From: Lactiplantibacillus pentosus
Lineage (GTDB): Bacteria; Bacillota; Bacilli; Lactobacillales; Lactobacillaceae
Length of the DNA: 64,000 bases
NCBI RefSeq assembly: GCF_003641185.1
Contig: NZ_CP032757.1
Coordinates: 3,224,001-3,288,000, forward strand
Direction: 5' to 3'
Position numbers and translations under genes: made by a program. Positions 1-7,647 of this stretch are shown here, in pieces. Within the stretch, counting starts at the first letter, position 1; each line of letters begins with the position of its first letter. A model generated the notes under the pieces. The model had not been told where the DNA came from and did no database searches. It saw only the letters and a list, made by a program, of their open reading frames with translations.

Positions 1-355
1 TGGCCTTATGCGCATTCGCAATCGCCATCAGATCCATCGTGGCAATTTTGTCACCCGCTTCCACGGTATCCCCGACATGGACGGTAACTGTAAACGGTGG
101 GTTCTCTGCCAATTCGACTGTATCGATTCCTAAATGCACGAGCACTTCCAGACCATTGTTCCCCGTAAACCCGATGGCGTGAAGGCTAGCCGCCACCATC
201 GTTACCTTACCACTGATTGGCGCGACGACCTGGCCCTCAGTTGGTTCAATACCAAAGCCTTCGCCCATCATACCTTGTGAAAATACTGGATCGTGGACCG
301 CCTTAAGCGGAACTAGCTGCCCTGCGACCGGCGTTAATAAATGCACTTGCTTCAT
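1..355 (-). CDS. PTS glucose-family IIA component, 3' end outside window
   Basis: Phosphocarrier of the sugar phosphotransferase system (EIIA-Glc type), which passes phosphate from HPr to a membrane IIBC permease. The first 118 residues are in the window. They show the family's N-terminal LTPVAGQLVPL strand, the GxGFGIEP segment, the supporting histidine in SLHAIG (His59) and the phospho-accepting histidine in EVLVHLGIDTVEL (His74). The ATG at 355 is preceded by AGGGGGAG. A catabolite operator-like site lies upstream at 495-508, as expected for a sugar-uptake gene. The protein starts with the IIA domain, so it is either a stand-alone IIA or a IIA-first fusion. The sugar cannot be told, because the partner permease is not visible. 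Confidence 0.85.
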   Translation of the reverse strand, partial: MKQVHLLTPVAGQLVPLKAVHDPVFSQGMMGEGFGIEPTEGQVVAPISGKVTMVAASLHAIGFTGNNGLEVLVHLGIDTVELAENPPFTVTVHVGDTVEAGDKIATMDLMAIANAHKA

Positions 356-494
356 AGCGATTCTCCCCCTTTGACTCAATTAATCGCGTTGTTAACAAAC
401 CAAGCTCAACGACCACTGGCGATTAAAAATAGCTAATACGACCCCGAACAACCAATCGTCGTTGACCTAACTCACCAAGTCACGCCTTTAACTA

Positions 495-508
495 TAAAAG
501 CGCTTTCT
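495..508. promoter_or_regulatory. Catabolite response element (cre)-like site
   Basis: TAAAAGCGCTTTCT matches the 14-bp CcpA operator consensus TGWNANCGNTNWCA except at positions 2 and 14, and sits in a larger near-palindrome (493-513). It lies about 140 bp upstream of the PTS IIA start and would fit CcpA control of that gene. Binding is inferred, not shown. Confidence 0.5.
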
Positions 509-600
509 TTTATAAATCTAATAATAACCGCCCCCATTCGGACGGTCAATCAAACCCGTTTGAAATCCAGCGGTTCTGACTAGATTCAGAGCTTACTTAA

Positions 601-1269
601 TTAGTTTGCCAAACCTTTAGAATCAAGTGTTAATCGTTGCGTTGCCAAGGATGAGTGTGCAAAATCAGCCGCGGTCTTGACGTTCTTGCCGAAATCCACG
701 ACCAACGCGTGAAACTCCCATGCCGTCGTCAAATCGTAGTCCCACGCCTGCATAATCAACTGCTGCGCACGCATGTAGTTACTTGGTAACGGTTGGTTGA
801 GCCATGTGAACAAGCGCCGCAAGTACGTATCAACGATAATCGTCGGCTGATGAAAGACGTACATGCTAAAATAGTCAGCCGTCTCATCGCCAATGCCTCG
901 TAACGCCTTCAATTCACTGCGGAGCTGCGTTGCCGGTAGCGCCCGCATCCGTGCCAGATCAAACTCATATCGGCCGCACCACGCCGCCAGACTTTTCAAT
1001 GTCGGTACCTTGCGCGTATAGAAGCCCGCGGGTTTGACCAATTTCGTCAGCGTCTCATCACTTAAAGCTAGTAGCCGTTCAGGGTCAAAGCCGGTCGCCG
1101 TCTTCAAATTCGCCAGCGCATAATCCACATTGCGCCAATTGGTGTTCTGAACTAGGATGCCACCCCATAAAATCTCCCACGGCGTTTCGGCCGGTGGGAC
1201 ACCATCTTCGAGCCAATGCCGCGGGCCCATCGCCGCTAATAGTTGTTGATATAAGGTTTCAATTGTCAT
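601..1269 (-). CDS. HhH-GPD superfamily DNA glycosylase (endonuclease III-like)
   Basis: Predicted base-excision repair glycosylase of 222 residues. The helix-hairpin-helix is at about 121-135 (LRGIGDETADY), followed by the catalytic aspartate in IIVDTYLRRL (Asp147). In endonuclease III the hairpin motif ends in GxGxKTA, where the lysine is the Schiff-base nucleophile. Here that position is Glu129, so the enzyme is more likely a monofunctional glycosylase without AP lyase activity. It has no C-terminal cysteine cluster and thus no [4Fe-4S] site. The ATG at 1269 follows AAGGAG at good spacing. Substrate unknown; thymine/uracil mismatch or alkylated bases are possible. Confidence 0.8.
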   Translation of the reverse strand: MTIETLYQQLLAAMGPRHWLEDGVPPAETPWEILWGGILVQNTNWRNVDYALANLKTATGFDPERLLALSDETLTKLVKPAGFYTRKVPTLKSLAAWCGRYEFDLARMRALPATQLRSELKALRGIGDETADYFSMYVFHQPTIIVDTYLRRLFTWLNQPLPSNYMRAQQLIMQAWDYDLTTAWEFHALVVDFGKNVKTAADFAHSSLATQRLTLDSKGLAN

Positions 1270-1313
1270 TTTCTATGCTCCTTGGAATCAGTTCTGCTAA
1301 CGTCATGTTAACT

Positions 1314-1350
1314 AAAAAAAGCCGTAGCGGCAAAATTCCGATCCGCTACG
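1314..1350 (-). terminator. Rho-independent terminator
   Basis: On the minus strand CGTAGCGG pairs with CCGCTACG, then GGC and seven T. It closes the minus-strand pair of the FMN reductase and the 85-residue hypothetical protein. Confidence 0.8.
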
Positions 1351-1375
1351 ACCATATTACTTGATGCTATTTAGG

Positions 1376-1633
1376 TTAATCGTCGGCAACAACGCTGCGC
1401 TTTACGGCTAAGACAATGTCAGCCTTGTGATTTTCTGGTTTGACCTTTTCTTCAAAGTCCAATTCGGCGTCCTTAAATAAGTTTTGAATCTCAGTGTTCA
1501 CTAACGGCAAGTCGCGTGGATCACCAGCCTGCTGACGAATATAGACCACGTATTGATCTGGTAATTCTTCCAAATCATATTCAACATCTTCATCATTTAA
1601 AATGACATAAATCAACTTACGTTCTTTGTTCAT
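1376..1633 (-). CDS. Hypothetical acidic protein, 85 aa
   Basis: Function not recognised. A small acidic protein starting MNKERKLIYVILND, with an EDVEYDLEELPDQY stretch and no membrane segment or signal peptide. The start at 1633 is chosen because AAGGGGAAG lies just upstream of this ATG. An upstream in-frame ATG at 1654 has no ribosome site, and its first codons encode the Shine-Dalgarno itself. It lies 35 bp downstream of the FMN reductase on the same strand and before a strong terminator, so the two are probably co-transcribed. Confidence 0.65.
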   Translation of the reverse strand: MNKERKLIYVILNDEDVEYDLEELPDQYVVYIRQQAGDPRDLPLVNTEIQNLFKDAELDFEEKVKPENHKADIVLAVKRSVVADD

Positions 1634-1668
1634 CTGAAACTTCCCCTTATCCATATAATTGATCCGAA

Positions 1669-2220
1669 TTAGTCGCGAACAGCTAATTGGTGAGCAAACT
1701 TAAGGTAATCTGCAACACAATGATCGAGCCATGCCACCACTTTGTCATCCGTAATCTGTCCAGCGGCATTCATCTTGGCTTGAACGGTGCTTAGCAAGAA
1801 TTCATCGCCCGGTAAGACGCGCATGCCAACGCCTGGTGAATCTAGGATTTGGCGTAAATGACTCTGCGCCCGTACGGTTCCTAGGGGGCCCATGGTCGCG
1901 CCTAGAATCATCGCCGGTTTACCGATCAACGGTCGCTCGACACGTGACAACCAGTCAATGGCGTTGCCCAGCACCCCAGGAATACTATGATTGTATTCCG
2001 GTGTGACAAAAATCACACCATCGGCTGCTAAGACTGACTGCTTGAATGCCTGAACATCCGCCGGTGCTTCTAATTCAATATCCTGATCGTAGTAAGGTAA
2101 CTCACTGAGATTCGGAATCGTGACGTCCATCTGATTTGCATAACGTTTTTGGACAAACGTTGCCAGTCGCCGGTTATACGAGGAACGTCGAATACTTCCG
2201 ACAAGTGCGACAATCTTCAT
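1669..2220 (-). CDS. NADPH-dependent FMN reductase family protein
   Basis: Flavodoxin-fold NAD(P)H:FMN or quinone/azo reductase, cytosolic, 183 residues. The N-terminal phosphate-binding loop VGSIRRSSYNRRLA and the flavin-contacting TPEYNHSIPGVLGNAIDWLSR are hallmarks of the family. The ATG at 2220 follows AAAGGAG by 10 bases; an in-frame TTG at 2229 would touch the ribosome site. A TATACT -10 lies at 2255-2260 with a cre-like site just upstream. The physiological electron acceptor is unknown. Confidence 0.85.
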   Translation of the reverse strand: MKIVALVGSIRRSSYNRRLATFVQKRYANQMDVTIPNLSELPYYDQDIELEAPADVQAFKQSVLAADGVIFVTPEYNHSIPGVLGNAIDWLSRVERPLIGKPAMILGATMGPLGTVRAQSHLRQILDSPGVGMRVLPGDEFLLSTVQAKMNAAGQITDDKVVAWLDHCVADYLKFAHQLAVRD

Positions 2221-2280
2221 CGTGTTCAAACTCCTTTAAGTTGTAGTTAACTTTAGTATACCCCTTTTTCTGGTAATGGT

Positions 2281-2294
2281 CGGAACCGGTTTCA
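2281..2294. promoter_or_regulatory. cre-like motif upstream of FMN reductase promoter
   Basis: CGGAACCGGTTTCA agrees with the CcpA consensus except at positions 1 and 3. It lies about where the -35 region of the FMN reductase promoter should be (-10 TATACT on the minus strand at 2255-2260), a position suited to repression. The rest of the gap 2230-2579 shows no gene. Confidence 0.3.
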
Positions 2295-2579
2295 AAAAAA
2301 TACGATTCTTTTAGGCCAACGCAAGCTTGGTTGACCACGTGACTGGTGCCACCGTCGTACTAGTCGAAATCATTTACGTTGACGACAATAATTATTTTAA
2401 TCCGCAGGCCAGCACCCTAATGATTTTCAATCATGAGTGACTCAAGCCCGGTTTGAACGGCACATTAATAAATTTTCAAAAATGTTTCTTAACTTTTTCC
2501 AAAAACAAACTGCCGTACCTATCGCATTGAATTGAGTCTGCTATACTAATGATTAGAGAAAATGATTGGGGGGTTAATC

Positions 2580-3842
2580 GTGTATTATCGTGGTGAAGCA
2601 CTTGATTTTTTAAATATGTTACATACAACTGGCACCGCACCACTCATGCGTTCACGCATCGTCTTTTCCAGCCAGATCGATGTTGAACGACTCAAGGCTG
2701 CCGTTCTCACTTCCGCACAAGTCGTGCCCGAGATTTTCGGCCACTACCAAGTTGACCGTAATCGCTTCGTCGTTACTGATCAACCAGTCAACCAAGTTAT
2801 CCAAGAAGTTCAGAGCCCGTACAGTCCTGAAAATACTGATTTTGACTTTACGAACGGGCCCCAGTTGCGACTCTTCGTCATCCATCATGGCGATTACGAT
2901 GTCTTGCAGGCTTTTATGAGTCACCTGCTGACTGACAATCGGGGCTTCAAAGAATACTTATATTTACTCGCACAAGCCTACAATGAAGAAGACCTGACTA
3001 ACCTCCATAATGAGCGTCGTTTACGGCCAATTATCACCAAGATTCAGCGGCAATTCTCCCGACCACGCGGACACGCCCCAATGGTGACTGGCATGGTGAA
3101 ACTACCCCACTATCCGGGTATCAATCTCCGCCACGGTGGTCACGTCATGCTGAGCAGTACGCAATTCATGCGCGTCCGTCGTGTGGCTAAAGCTCAAGAT
3201 GTCGGTATTAGCGAAGCAATCCTGGCTGCTTACGCCAAAGCCCTCCAAGTCCTGACTGGCCACACCACGGTGACGTTACCCTGCCCAATTGATTTACGCC
3301 GATTCACCGCGGAAACCGCAGACGTCACCCAAGTCGCTAACCTGACCGTCAACGTCTTTCTCACGATCCACGTTGATATCGACGCACCCTTCAACGACTT
3401 AGTGAAGCAAGTCCACGATTTATTGACGGTTGAACGAACCCGGGTCGCGTTCCTATATCGTCTCAGCAATTTACAAAAAATGAACCACACGATGCCAATT
3501 ACCGTCATGCGCAAAATGACCAATCGCTGGCTCCCACAGCCCGCCTTGCGCTACACCAACTTTGGTGTGATCGACCAACAACGCCTGCGTTTTCACGGGC
3601 TATCAGTCGTTAATTGCGTTTTTTCCGGTGCTTTCCATCCCTCACCAACCATGGAGATTGCCGCGAGCACCTTCGCCGGAACGTGTACGTTAAGCTTCAA
3701 CAGTACCGGCTCCGAACGCGATTATCAGCTTTCAATGAAGATTTTGGAGAACATCCAGGCGCAATTACTCGTCTGGGCTCAAACCAAGCCACAACCAGCC
3801 GTGGCCGAAACCGATGCAACGACATTGCGTCATCAAGCTTAA
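2580..3842 (+). CDS. Condensation-domain/acyltransferase superfamily protein (HxxxD)
   Basis: Probable CoA- or carrier-dependent acyltransferase of the chloramphenicol acetyltransferase/condensation fold, about 420 residues, cytosolic. The active-site HxxxD motif is visible as SHLLTDNRG around residue 130, and the second half contains the family's CPIDLRR and N-F-G-type strand (YTNFGVID). The GTG at 2580 is preferred because GGGGGG lies six bases upstream; an in-frame ATG at 2562 sits before that site. No carrier-protein or adenylation gene is nearby, so it is not part of an NRPS cluster and resembles stand-alone PapA5/alcohol acetyltransferase-like proteins. Substrate unknown. Confidence 0.65.
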   Translation: MYYRGEALDFLNMLHTTGTAPLMRSRIVFSSQIDVERLKAAVLTSAQVVPEIFGHYQVDRNRFVVTDQPVNQVIQEVQSPYSPENTDFDFTNGPQLRLFVIHHGDYDVLQAFMSHLLTDNRGFKEYLYLLAQAYNEEDLTNLHNERRLRPIITKIQRQFSRPRGHAPMVTGMVKLPHYPGINLRHGGHVMLSSTQFMRVRRVAKAQDVGISEAILAAYAKALQVLTGHTTVTLPCPIDLRRFTAETADVTQVANLTVNVFLTIHVDIDAPFNDLVKQVHDLLTVERTRVAFLYRLSNLQKMNHTMPITVMRKMTNRWLPQPALRYTNFGVIDQQRLRFHGLSVVNCVFSGAFHPSPTMEIAASTFAGTCTLSFNSTGSERDYQLSMKILENIQAQLLVWAQTKPQPAVAETDATTLRHQA

Positions 3843-3857
3843 TTTTGTAACCTAAAG

Positions 3858-3892
3858 AGCAGTCACTTCCGATTTGGAGTGACTGCTTTTTT
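3858..3892 (+). terminator. Rho-independent terminator
   Basis: AGCAGTCACT pairs with AGTGACTGCT around a 10-base loop, followed by six T. It ends the acyltransferase transcript. Confidence 0.85.
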
Positions 3893-4090
3893 AGTAGGCT
3901 AGTTTTGGTTGGTAAGTGCGCCTGGGTGACCTGGCTGCCTTGAATCGGCCTATTTCATGTGAAACCCGATTATCTGGCCAGCCATCCGCCGCGATGAACG
4001 CCAGAAGTCTCTCGCACCAATCATAGGCGGTTGTCAGCCAATTCATGATGACTACTCAGATACAACCTGAACGATGATTTCCCGCTCGTT

Positions 4091-4660
4091 TCAGCGTAAG
4101 TAATGACTCAGCTGATAAATGGTCGCTCGCCGGGACTGTGTCGGCAGCGGATGCCTGTGTCGCTGATAACGAACTATTGTGGGCCCCTGAATCGCATAGT
4201 TCCGAAAACTGGGGCGCAGCGGCGTCACGATGGCGTCAGCTTGCGAACTAGCCGCAAGACTGACGCGAATGGCAGTTGCTGGTAGACGCATGCCGCGTAA
4301 ATTACTGAGAAAGCCGTCATACAAGCGCCAGAGTGCCCCTGCCGTGGGTGTCCAGACCGCTTTGCCAGTCGGTGGTAACAGCTGGAATCTCAAGGTCATC
4401 TGGCAAGAATCGGCGCTTAATAGTACCGGACGAATCGCCAGCTGATTGGCACGCGCTTGGATCGTTGCCATCGTCAGTTCCGTTGGTGTGATTTGATAAC
4501 TAACTTCGAAGATCGGAAACCGGTCATCTGGTCCCACGCCAGTTTCACATTCACTTGTTAGCCGCTGAATCACACGCGTCATCGCTTCTAATCCGAGCAC
4601 ATAGGCTTGCTCATACCGTGCGCGCTCAATTGGTAAGGCTGGAACAATTGCTTGTGTCAT
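4091..4660 (-). CDS. Hypothetical protein, 189 aa
   Basis: Function not recognised. A soluble, arginine-rich protein beginning MTQAIVPALPIERARYEQAYVLG in outline, without signal peptide, membrane segment or known motif. The ATG at 4660 is chosen because GGAGGTG precedes it by a few bases; an upstream in-frame ATG at 4708 has no such site. It is divergent from perR and shares the intergenic region 4661-4850 with it, so PerR control is possible, though I see no clear Per box. Confidence 0.6.
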   Translation of the reverse strand: MTQAIVPALPIERARYEQAYVLGLEAMTRVIQRLTSECETGVGPDDRFPIFEVSYQITPTELTMATIQARANQLAIRPVLLSADSCQMTLRFQLLPPTGKAVWTPTAGALWRLYDGFLSNLRGMRLPATAIRVSLAASSQADAIVTPLRPSFRNYAIQGPTIVRYQRHRHPLPTQSRRATIYQLSHYLR

Positions 4661-4850
4661 ATGACCACCTCCATCAGAATTCAACTTAATTATCGTTAGT
4701 TTACTCACTCATCCACCCCCAGTAAAGGGGTTTCATGGATTTCGTTAATTAATTTTGTCAAAAGTTTTATCTAGTAATGTTTCTAAATTGGAATCCTTCT
4801 AAAAAGTGTGGTTTAATAAGGGTGAATATGATAAAAGGAGGTATCGCGTC

Positions 4851-5333
4851 GTGGCAGAAGATATGTTGACCCAAGCCTTGCAGCAATTAAAGGACCACAA
4901 GATTCGTGTAACGCCGCAACGGCAAATTATTCTTAACTATTTGATTACTCACCATAATCATCCATCCGTCGAAACAATTTATCAGGAGTTAGCAAGTCAG
5001 TTACCTAATCTTAGTCTCGCAACCGTGTATAACACCTTAAAACTCTTCGTGGACTTAGGGATCGTCATCGAGCTCCAAAATGGCGATGCCGGCACCCACT
5101 ACGACTTTTTCGGGCGCCCACACTATCACGTTGTTTGTGAAAATTGCGGTAAAATCACCGACGTTTTTGAGCCAGACCTCCGCAGTGTCGAAGCCAAGGC
5201 CGCGGAACTCTCCGGTTATTTAGTCACGGGCCACAACATGGAAGTCTACGGATTGTGCCCTGACTGCCAGAAATTGCTCAATGTTACTAAGACGACTGAT
5301 TTGAAACGGTTGAAGTTAACGCATAGTGAATAA
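4851..5333 (+). CDS. perR: Peroxide-responsive repressor PerR (Fur family)
   Basis: DNA-binding metalloregulator of 160 residues. A winged helix (about 15-75) is followed by a dimerisation domain. Two CxxC pairs (Cys96/Cys99 and Cys136/Cys139) form the structural zinc site. Counting from the GTG start, the regulatory metal ligands of Bacillus subtilis PerR are all present at the same numbers: His37, Asp85, His91, His93 and Asp104. Asp104 favours PerR over Fur, in which Glu is usual. The GTG at 4851 follows AAAGGAGGT by eight bases, while the in-frame codon at 4806 has no ribosome site. Expected role: Fe/Mn-dependent repression of peroxide defence. Its targets are not in this window. Confidence 0.8.
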   Translation: MAEDMLTQALQQLKDHKIRVTPQRQIILNYLITHHNHPSVETIYQELASQLPNLSLATVYNTLKLFVDLGIVIELQNGDAGTHYDFFGRPHYHVVCENCGKITDVFEPDLRSVEAKAAELSGYLVTGHNMEVYGLCPDCQKLLNVTKTTDLKRLKLTHSE

Positions 5334-5339
5334 TTGATT

Positions 5340-5397
5340 GTAAACGAAATGATTGCGACCTGATGAGTTATCAAGTTGCAATCATTTTATCGTTTAC
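5340..5397. terminator. Long bidirectional terminator hairpin
   Basis: GTAAACGA..AATGATTGC pairs with GCAATCATT..TCGTTTAC around an inner stem. It lies between convergent perR and the immunity-like gene and can serve both strands. Confidence 0.75.
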
Positions 5398-5425
5398 GTT
5401 AACTCAACATCCGCCCACTCGCGGC

Positions 5426-5782
5426 CTAGTGTTGTGGCACCTCTTCCAACATCCCGTAAAATTGTGATTTATCGGAAAAGTCAGCCATGTAGGCGCCGTT
5501 TAGTCCAGCTTTTTGACCAACGGTTCCCAAATCAATCATGAGTTTTTCTTCGTCATCAGGAAAATGCAACCGGCCCTTAATGGCAACACTTCGGATATAG
5601 TTGACCAGCCGATTGACCAGTGCTTCCGGATTCCGAACCGTTCCGATCTTTTTATCGACTTGCGCGAGAACGTCGATGATGTCCAACAAATCCCCCGATT
5701 GGTCAGGCCATTCACTCAATTTGACAATCAGTCCTTGAATATCCCGTTGTGCTTGTTGCCGCAATTCTACTTCTTTCTGCAT
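5426..5782 (-). CDS. Enterocin A immunity-family bacteriocin immunity protein
   Basis: Cytosolic four-helix-bundle protein of 118 residues that would protect against a class IIa (pediocin-like) bacteriocin, which acts through the mannose PTS. The C-terminal half closely follows the enterocin A immunity pattern as I know it: LVNRLVNYI, then KLMIDLGTVG, GLNGAYMADF and the invariant-looking DKSQF. The ATG at 5782 follows AGGGGG; an ATG 24 bases upstream has no site. No bacteriocin precursor with a GG leader, no transporter and no two-component system is nearby, so this is an orphan. It may give cross-immunity. Confidence 0.75.
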   Translation of the reverse strand: MQKEVELRQQAQRDIQGLIVKLSEWPDQSGDLLDIIDVLAQVDKKIGTVRNPEALVNRLVNYIRSVAIKGRLHFPDDEEKLMIDLGTVGQKAGLNGAYMADFSDKSQFYGMLEEVPQH

Positions 5783-6078
5783 CGCGAATAATCCCCCTAC
5801 TTGCAACTTGCCCTTTCATAACAAATGATTAATTACAAGTCACAATTATTTTGATTTCCACCTCCATTGTACACGCTTGCTAATGAAACGGGGCATCATA
5901 ATCATAAACGTCAACGATTCACTCATAAACGTCAAAATCAGTCGGATAATGCCGCCAATATTCAGACGGTTCACTTAACTGATGTATGCCGTTCTTCATC
6001 GGTAGCTTAAATCCCCGTAACAAAAAAGCCCGAGCAACACTCAGACTTTTCAACTGACCCATTAATTCGCTAGCTAGC

Positions 6079-6318
6079 CTAACGTTCTTGACCAAACATG
6101 AAATATAGCCATGGGCCGAATGGTTGAACAAATGCTAGCAGTAACCATCCTAAGCGATGACCATGCCGGAACGATTTCGCCCGTAACACATCCGCGACCA
6201 CAATCGTCGTTGCCGTGATTTCTAATGCCGCAATCGGTAGCAAGCGTTGCTGTAAGCGCCGTTTGACTTTCGGTGGCATTGCACGCCGTTCTTGTTTGTG
6301 ATGACCACATAAATGCAT
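6079..6318 (-). CDS. Small membrane protein with PLDc_N-like domain, 79 aa
   Basis: Short protein with two hydrophobic segments (about 25-43 and 52-70). It ends FVQPFGPWLYFMFGQER, which resembles the phospholipase D-nuclease N-terminal domain seen in Firmicute small membrane proteins and at the N-terminus of cardiolipin synthases. No HKD motif, so no catalysis is expected. The ATG at 6318 follows GGGAGGTG by seven bases. Role unknown. Confidence 0.6.
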   Translation of the reverse strand: MHLCGHHKQERRAMPPKVKRRLQQRLLPIAALEITATTIVVADVLRAKSFRHGHRLGWLLLAFVQPFGPWLYFMFGQER

Positions 6319-6363
6319 TGTCAAGCACCTCCCTGATTAGTTGGTTTCATTATACGCGCTTAA

Positions 6364-6383
6364 TCAAGAAAGCGCTATCTTGA
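6364..6383. promoter_or_regulatory. Near-perfect 20-bp palindrome, cre-like
   Basis: TCAAGAAAGCGCTATCTTGA is symmetric apart from one base pair and contains AGAAAGCGCTATCT, which fits the cre consensus except at its two ends. It lies about 45 bp upstream of the small membrane protein gene and overlaps the stop codon of the phosphoesterase gene. An operator for CcpA or a related LacI-family repressor is plausible. Confidence 0.4.
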
Positions 6384-7247
6384 CTGGTATCCTTTGGGAG
6401 TGTGTTCCACAAATTTCGTACTAGCAATCGTGAATTCGTCGATCACTTTGGTCCCGTGCATCAGTTGCCGGGTGGTCACACCGACCTGGCCACGATCGAT
6501 TGTAATGATTTGGTAACTACTACCTTCATAGACGTAGTGGTGGTGCGGATCGTGGCAATCAATTGCGTAGGCGGCTGAGCCTGCAACCGCGTTCAAAATA
6601 TTGTCCCCAATTAAGTACTGCGTGGCAAAATGAACGTGGCCGGAAAAGACGCCACCCAAGTTATGCCCGCGTAAGACGGAAAGTAGCGCTGGGGTATTTT
6701 GCAAAATCGCATAGTGCATATTCGTCAATGTGGGCCCATCTAATGGATGGTGTAAGAAGATAAAGGCCCGTTTTGTCGGCGCCTGGCGTAAATGCTTGCC
6801 GAGCCACTGCAGCTGGGCCGGAGCTAACCAACCGGCCTCGTAGCCGCTGACCTTGGAGTCCAAGAAATAAAAATCATTATTGCCGATTCGCATCCGACTC
6901 GCATAATACGGGCCGGGGTCCGCCGGCAAGTAGCCTTCATAAAAGGCGGCGCGCTGGTCATGGTTTCCTAAAATTACGCGCACGTGACAATCGAACTCCG
7001 CTTCCATCGTATGGACGATAGCGTGCAACCGTTGATAGTCATCGGCACTGCCATCATGAATCAAGTCTCCGGTAAAGACGATCAAATCCGGTGATGTTGG
7101 TGATTGGCGGATGTCTTCGATGATATTCGCTAACTTGGCCCAGGGATCATACTGTTGGCCGTGTACTGGAACTTGGCCGCGTGGGGTTAAATGTAGATCA
7201 GAAATCTGAACAACTTGTAAAGGACGCAATTTGATCCTCCCTCTCAT
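6375..7247 (-). CDS. Metallophosphoesterase (CpdA/calcineurin-like)
   Basis: Dinuclear metal phosphoesterase of 290 residues with all motifs of the fold in order: D17-x-H19, G60-D61, GNHD (Asn95-His96-Asp97), the HH pair 166-167 and GHVH (204-206). This set matches the class III cyclic nucleotide phosphodiesterase/CpdA group, but the substrate in lactic acid bacteria is unproven. No signal peptide, so it is likely cytosolic. The start is uncertain. ATG 7247 has GGTGA upstream, while an in-frame TTG at 7229 has the stronger GGGAGG six bases before it, giving 284 residues. Confidence 0.8.
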   Translation of the reverse strand: MRGRIKLRPLQVVQISDLHLTPRGQVPVHGQQYDPWAKLANIIEDIRQSPTSPDLIVFTGDLIHDGSADDYQRLHAIVHTMEAEFDCHVRVILGNHDQRAAFYEGYLPADPGPYYASRMRIGNNDFYFLDSKVSGYEAGWLAPAQLQWLGKHLRQAPTKRAFIFLHHPLDGPTLTNMHYAILQNTPALLSVLRGHNLGGVFSGHVHFATQYLIGDNILNAVAGSAAYAIDCHDPHHHYVYEGSSYQIITIDRGQVGVTTRQLMHGTKVIDEFTIASTKFVEHTPKGYQSR

Positions 7248-7400
7248 ACTTTAATCACCATATGGTTACCTCTAATATAGCGAGCCAACGTAAAGTTTTA
7301 CCAACCTTCATATAAAGTAACTGTAAAGTTTATGCAAACGTCTCTTTACGCACGGCCAACTAGCCCAGTCATGACGCTATTAACTATGGCTGGGCCTGCT

Positions 7401-7560
7401 AACCAGTCGTGGAACTGACAGTTAGGTCTGCGGTCGCTGAACAAGCGTGGGACTGATAACTAGATCTACGGTCGCTGACCAGTCACGGGGCTGATAACTA
7501 GGTCTGTAGCTGCTGAACAAGCGCGCGACTGATAACTAGGTCTGTAACTACTGACCAGGC
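7401..7560. repeat. Imperfect 38-bp tandem repeat, four units and a partial fifth
   Basis: Units at 7401-7439, 7440-7477, 7478-7515 and 7516-7553, then a partial unit. Each carries the core GACTGATAACTAGGTCTG with variation and ends in GCTG/ACTG. Units alternate between starts ACCAGTC (1, 3, 5) and AACAAGCG (2, 4), so the true period may be 76 bp. It lies in the divergent gap between the phosphoesterase and the GNAT gene. No open frame runs through it with a ribosome site. Confidence 0.8.
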
Positions 7561-7647
7561 GTGATCACGCTAAAATTTGCAGTTGACAACGACCCGTTAA
7601 GTCGCCACCATTGAAGTAAGATTTGATCATACAAGTGAGGGATTATT

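Noticed and set aside
4661..4850. Per box in the perR upstream region
   Set aside because: A+T-rich stretches are present, but no good match to the 15-bp inverted repeat TTATAATNATTATAA.
5919..6131. 70-residue frame downstream of the small PLDc_N-like gene
   Set aside because: Overlaps that gene in another frame, has no ribosome site and no recognisable domain.
7401..7560. CRISPR array
   Set aside because: Repeats are contiguous with no unique spacers, units diverge, and there are no cas genes in the window.
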